NCBI GenBank assembly: GCA_003667245.1 | Contig: RCNN01000111.1 | Coordinates: 1-64,000, forward strand | DNA length: 64,000 nt | From: Heterostelium multicystogenum | Taxonomy: Eukaryota > Evosea > Eumycetozoa > Acytosteliales > Acytosteliaceae | Direction of reading: 5' to 3' | Shown: piece after piece, positions 61,383 to 64,000 of the stretch | Layout: each line of letters begins with the position of its first letter | Numbering within the stretch: position 1 is the stretch's first letter | Position numbers and translations under genes: made by a program | Notes under the pieces: model-generated | Told to the model about the DNA's origin: nothing | Seen by the model: only the letters and a program-made list of their open reading frames with translations | Databases searched by the model: none

Positions 61383-62450
61383 TCATTTTTCACTTGATAA
61401 CCATTGGTCGTTTGTTGCATCTTCACGTTTTGGATAGTATGATTCAATCGATAGGATGTTTCTAGCCCACTTTACCATGGGCATGTCGATCATTTTACCA
61501 TCAATTTCGAATGCTCCCTTGCCTTGTGCCTGGTAGATTTCATTTTGTTCGACGATTCGACTGGCAAAGTCAAATTGTTTGGGTGATGGGCGGTAGGCAT
61601 CACGAATTACATCGATTTGATTGGGGTGGATAGCCTGCTTTCCGTGGAATCCCATTCTAATTCCCTCTTGAACTTCCTTACGGAGATACTCTGGATCCTT
61701 GTAATTGATGCAGACCATGTCAATTGCCTGAAGTCCGTGGGCAATGGCGTGAGTGGTCACGGCGCTACGAGCAAAGAGCAATTCAGTTGCCTCGGGTGTT
61801 CTAGTGATACCAGTGTCTGCGCAGTAGTCCTCCGATGCAAAAATCAGTGCATCAAGCAAGTTAGATTCAGTTCCTGGTGGTGCGTAGCGACAGATCTCCT
61901 TTAGCGAGATGAGTGAACGGGCTGACTCGATGGAAGCGAGCAGCTTGAGATTGTGGACACCATAGACATTCTTCAACAGCTCTGTAATATAAGTGAGATG
62001 AGCAGGGTCATCAACCTTTGGGATGACCAAGCCGTCGATGTATGAGGCGATCTTGCTGATCATCTTGAGGTCGTCCTCGAGCAGACCAGAGTCGACACCA
62101 TTGACACGTACGAGGACCTCCGATGTAATATAGGTGTCGTTCTGCACGGACCTGGCAATCTCATCACGAGCCTCCTGCTTTGCATTGATAGCAACACCAT
62201 CCTCGATATCGAGCACAATCGAATCGATCTTGTTTGAGAGCAACACTGCCTTTGCGACCTTTCTCTTGTCACTTCCGGGCACGTTGAACAGCACTCTTCT
62301 GAGTGGTTTATCATAGATCAACTGTGACAGCGATGGAATCACAGGCTTGACTGGAGCAGAGTGTCTCGATGTGCCACTGCAAAACAATCTAGATCCAACA
62401 ACTGCTCTATTGCCAACAACACTTTTAATAAACTTTGCTGAATGAATCAT
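61383..62450 (-). CDS. clybl: Citramalyl-CoA lyase / citrate lyase beta-like (CLYBL)
   Basis: 355 residues, intact, single exon. An Arg/Ser-rich N-terminus (MIHSAKFIKSVVGNRAVVGS) looks like a mitochondrial presequence. The HpcH/HpaI aldolase-type TIM barrel follows: RRVLFNVPGSDKRKVAKA, the metal/CoA region VLDIEDGVA, VRVNGVDSGL, GLVIPKVDDP, the acidic ligand motif FASEDYCADTG, and GFHGKQAIHPNQIDVI near the end, with GKGAFEIDGKMIDMPMVKWA. These match human CLYBL along its length, a citramalyl-CoA lyase in itaconate/C5-dicarboxylate metabolism. Mitochondrial matrix by inference. Confidence 0.93.
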   Translation of the reverse strand: MIHSAKFIKSVVGNRAVVGSRLFCSGTSRHSAPVKPVIPSLSQLIYDKPLRRVLFNVPGSDKRKVAKAVLLSNKIDSIVLDIEDGVAINAKQEARDEIARSVQNDTYITSEVLVRVNGVDSGLLEDDLKMISKIASYIDGLVIPKVDDPAHLTYITELLKNVYGVHNLKLLASIESARSLISLKEICRYAPPGTESNLLDALIFASEDYCADTGITRTPEATELLFARSAVTTHAIAHGLQAIDMVCINYKDPEYLRKEVQEGIRMGFHGKQAIHPNQIDVIRDAYRPSPKQFDFASRIVEQNEIYQAQGKGAFEIDGKMIDMPMVKWARNILSIESYYPKREDATNDQWLSSEK

Positions 62451-63481
62451 TGGTAACTGTTCTATTCTGACTATCTATCTAACAAACTAATTAACTAACT
62501 AATGAAACTTTCTGACAAATTTTAATATTGTAATTTACTCTGAAACAGGTAGATAATGTAAAACTAATATTAATTACCACTTTTGGCTGTTTTTTGTTGT
62601 TTTTTGAAATTAAAATTATGTGTGGGGTGAAGGGTAATGAACATCACCTATGCCACTTATTTACTTAACTATTCTGTTATATGATTCGTTACTTAAGTAA
62701 AAGATCCATAGAAAAGAGAAATGGCGAAATATTTAAATGGAATCCAAACAAAACGAACATTCAAAGAAATACTACATTTAACTATTACAAGTTATCTCTT
62801 CCTCTGTTAAATGATACTGTTTGAATTATAACCAATTATGGGTAGAGAAATCATCCAACAATAATATGGCATACCAAGATATCCTGTCATGTCATATCAA
62901 ATTCCATTGGAAGTAAACAATAAAGACTATGAATGAAGATATTTATAATTCTAGATCTTACATTTTTTTAATAAAGTTCAGCTTACATTTTGTTATTTGA
63001 AAAAACAAAAAAGCAAAAAACCAATAAAATTTGAAATTGTTTTACCACACCAAATGTGAAAAGTCGTCAACAACAACATCATATAAATAATTATAAAAAT
63101 ATCAATCAATCAGTCACATGACTAAAATCAATGCTCGTTAATTCATCAGCATCTTTGCCATAGTTAGTAATTTATTCATTTGAATGCAATCAGTGTGAAC
63201 CTAGCTAGCTAGATCTTACATCTCTCTCTCTACCCAAACTGTGAAGAAAGTACAGCAGCAATAAATTACAATATACTACGCGAATAGAGGAAGGAAGAAA
63301 AGAAGATAACAAATCTAAGAAAGATAGGTCTAGTTAGGTAGTACAAGTTATAGGTATAGGTCAATAGGTTAGCAAAAAGGGAGGAACTATTAATAAAGAT
63401 CCATTATTTATTTATATAGCTTTTTAATTGAAGAACTAAATATTTATATTATTATTGTAATTTAAATTTGTGTATAAAATA
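62451..63481. other. Divergent intergenic region
   Basis: Between CLYBL and the last gene, both transcribed away from it. AT-rich; a less AT-rich stretch near 63200-63300 may be 5' leader. No gene seen. Confidence 0.55.
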
Positions 63482-63914
63482 ATGTCTGATCAGACAAGTA
63501 CTACTACAACTAATAATAATAATGATAATAGTATTAGTAGTAGTAGTAGTATAAAATAGTAGTAATATATTTGGACAACAGAGTAGTAATAGTATAACAA
63601 TACCAAGTAATAATAATAATACTAATAATAGTAAGGGAAATACATCACCATTTTTAAGTGCGACAAATAATAGTTTCGGTAATGGATTATCAAATCCACT
63701 TTCACCGTTGATATCATTTTCATCAACAACAACAACTACAGCATCATCATCATCATCTTCAATGACTCAAGGCACATCACCAAGTGCTACTACTTTACCA
63801 ATTTTCAGCGGCAATGCCACCAGTAATAATAGTAGTAGTATTACTTCAAGTGATATAGGAAGTCCAAGTTCAACATCAATATTTAATATACCTGTAAATA
63901 CATCACTTTCAAAG
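63482..63914 (+). CDS. FG/NST-rich protein, first exon only
   Basis: 5' part of a gene that runs past the window. It starts MSDQTSTTTTNNNNDNSISS; an apparent one-base break near 63555 leads to SSNIFGQQSSNS and SNNSFGNGLSNPLSPL, a Ser/Thr/Asn-rich low-complexity protein. The exon ends at NTSLSK before GTAGGT. The FG dipeptides in a Ser/Asn-rich context are reminiscent of nucleoporins, but the sample is too short to decide, and many dictyostelid regulatory proteins start this way. Confidence 0.5.
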
Positions 63915-64000
63915 TAGGTCTTTTGCTCATTACTTTGCCAAACAGACACATAATTAACGAGCTTTTTGATGATGTATTTATAGAACTATAAATAAAGATA

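Overview
The window reads as nuclear DNA of a social amoeba (Dictyostelia), probably not Dictyostelium discoideum itself. The evidence is very AT-rich intergenic DNA, short AT-rich GT..AG introns, Asn/Gln/Ser/Thr homopolymer runs in proteins, a tandem O-methyltransferase array, a LRR-TIG-EGF surface glycoprotein, dictyostelid-style ankyrin proteins with introns at repeat edges, and a Skipper-like chromovirus. Species cannot be fixed from the sequence alone.

Layout: 0.3-10.7 kb is a minus-strand array of one clearly decayed and four better preserved plant-type O-methyltransferase genes. It is interrupted by a broken, unrelated gene fragment lying between two copies of a ~155-bp direct repeat. 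11.3-13.6 kb holds a mitochondrial carrier and a GNAT acetyltransferase. 13.8-19.9 kb holds tRNA-Phe and, 54 bp downstream, an intact LTR retrotransposon with its gag and pol on the minus strand. 20.3-23.6 kb is the COPII coat gene sec24. 25-31 kb carries a membrane protein, a secreted Cry-like (delta-endotoxin N-domain) protein with lectin modules, and a small secreted protein. 31.5-34.7 kb is the splicing helicase DDX46/Prp5. 35.9-43.4 kb contains a small two-exon gene, a DJ-1/PfpI gene with a 15-nt first coding exon, and the LRR-TIG-EGF glycoprotein. 44.4-49.5 kb contains tRNA-Lys, an ankyrin-repeat gene, tRNA-Thr and a tRNA-like remnant. 49.7-54.8 kb holds CstF64 and an Spt7-like SAGA subunit. 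54.8-62.5 kb holds an LRR gene, three unrecognised genes and a CLYBL-type lyase. The window ends in the first exon of an FG/NST-rich protein.

There is no operon-like logic. The genes are mostly unrelated housekeeping functions (secretion, splicing, 3'-end processing, chromatin) mixed with fast-evolving accessory genes (OMTs, ankyrin, toxin-like, surface glycoprotein). Many essential single-copy genes up to ~54.8 kb show one-base frame breaks, while the retroelement and most genes after 54.8 kb do not. I read most of these breaks as consensus errors of a draft assembly rather than real pseudogenes. Joined products were inferred only as domain order.

The most interesting signals are an 8-10 bp alternating GC palindrome sitting 25-27 bp downstream of all three tRNA genes, the retroelement placed just behind tRNA-Phe, and the secreted Cry-like protein with C-terminal lectin domains.
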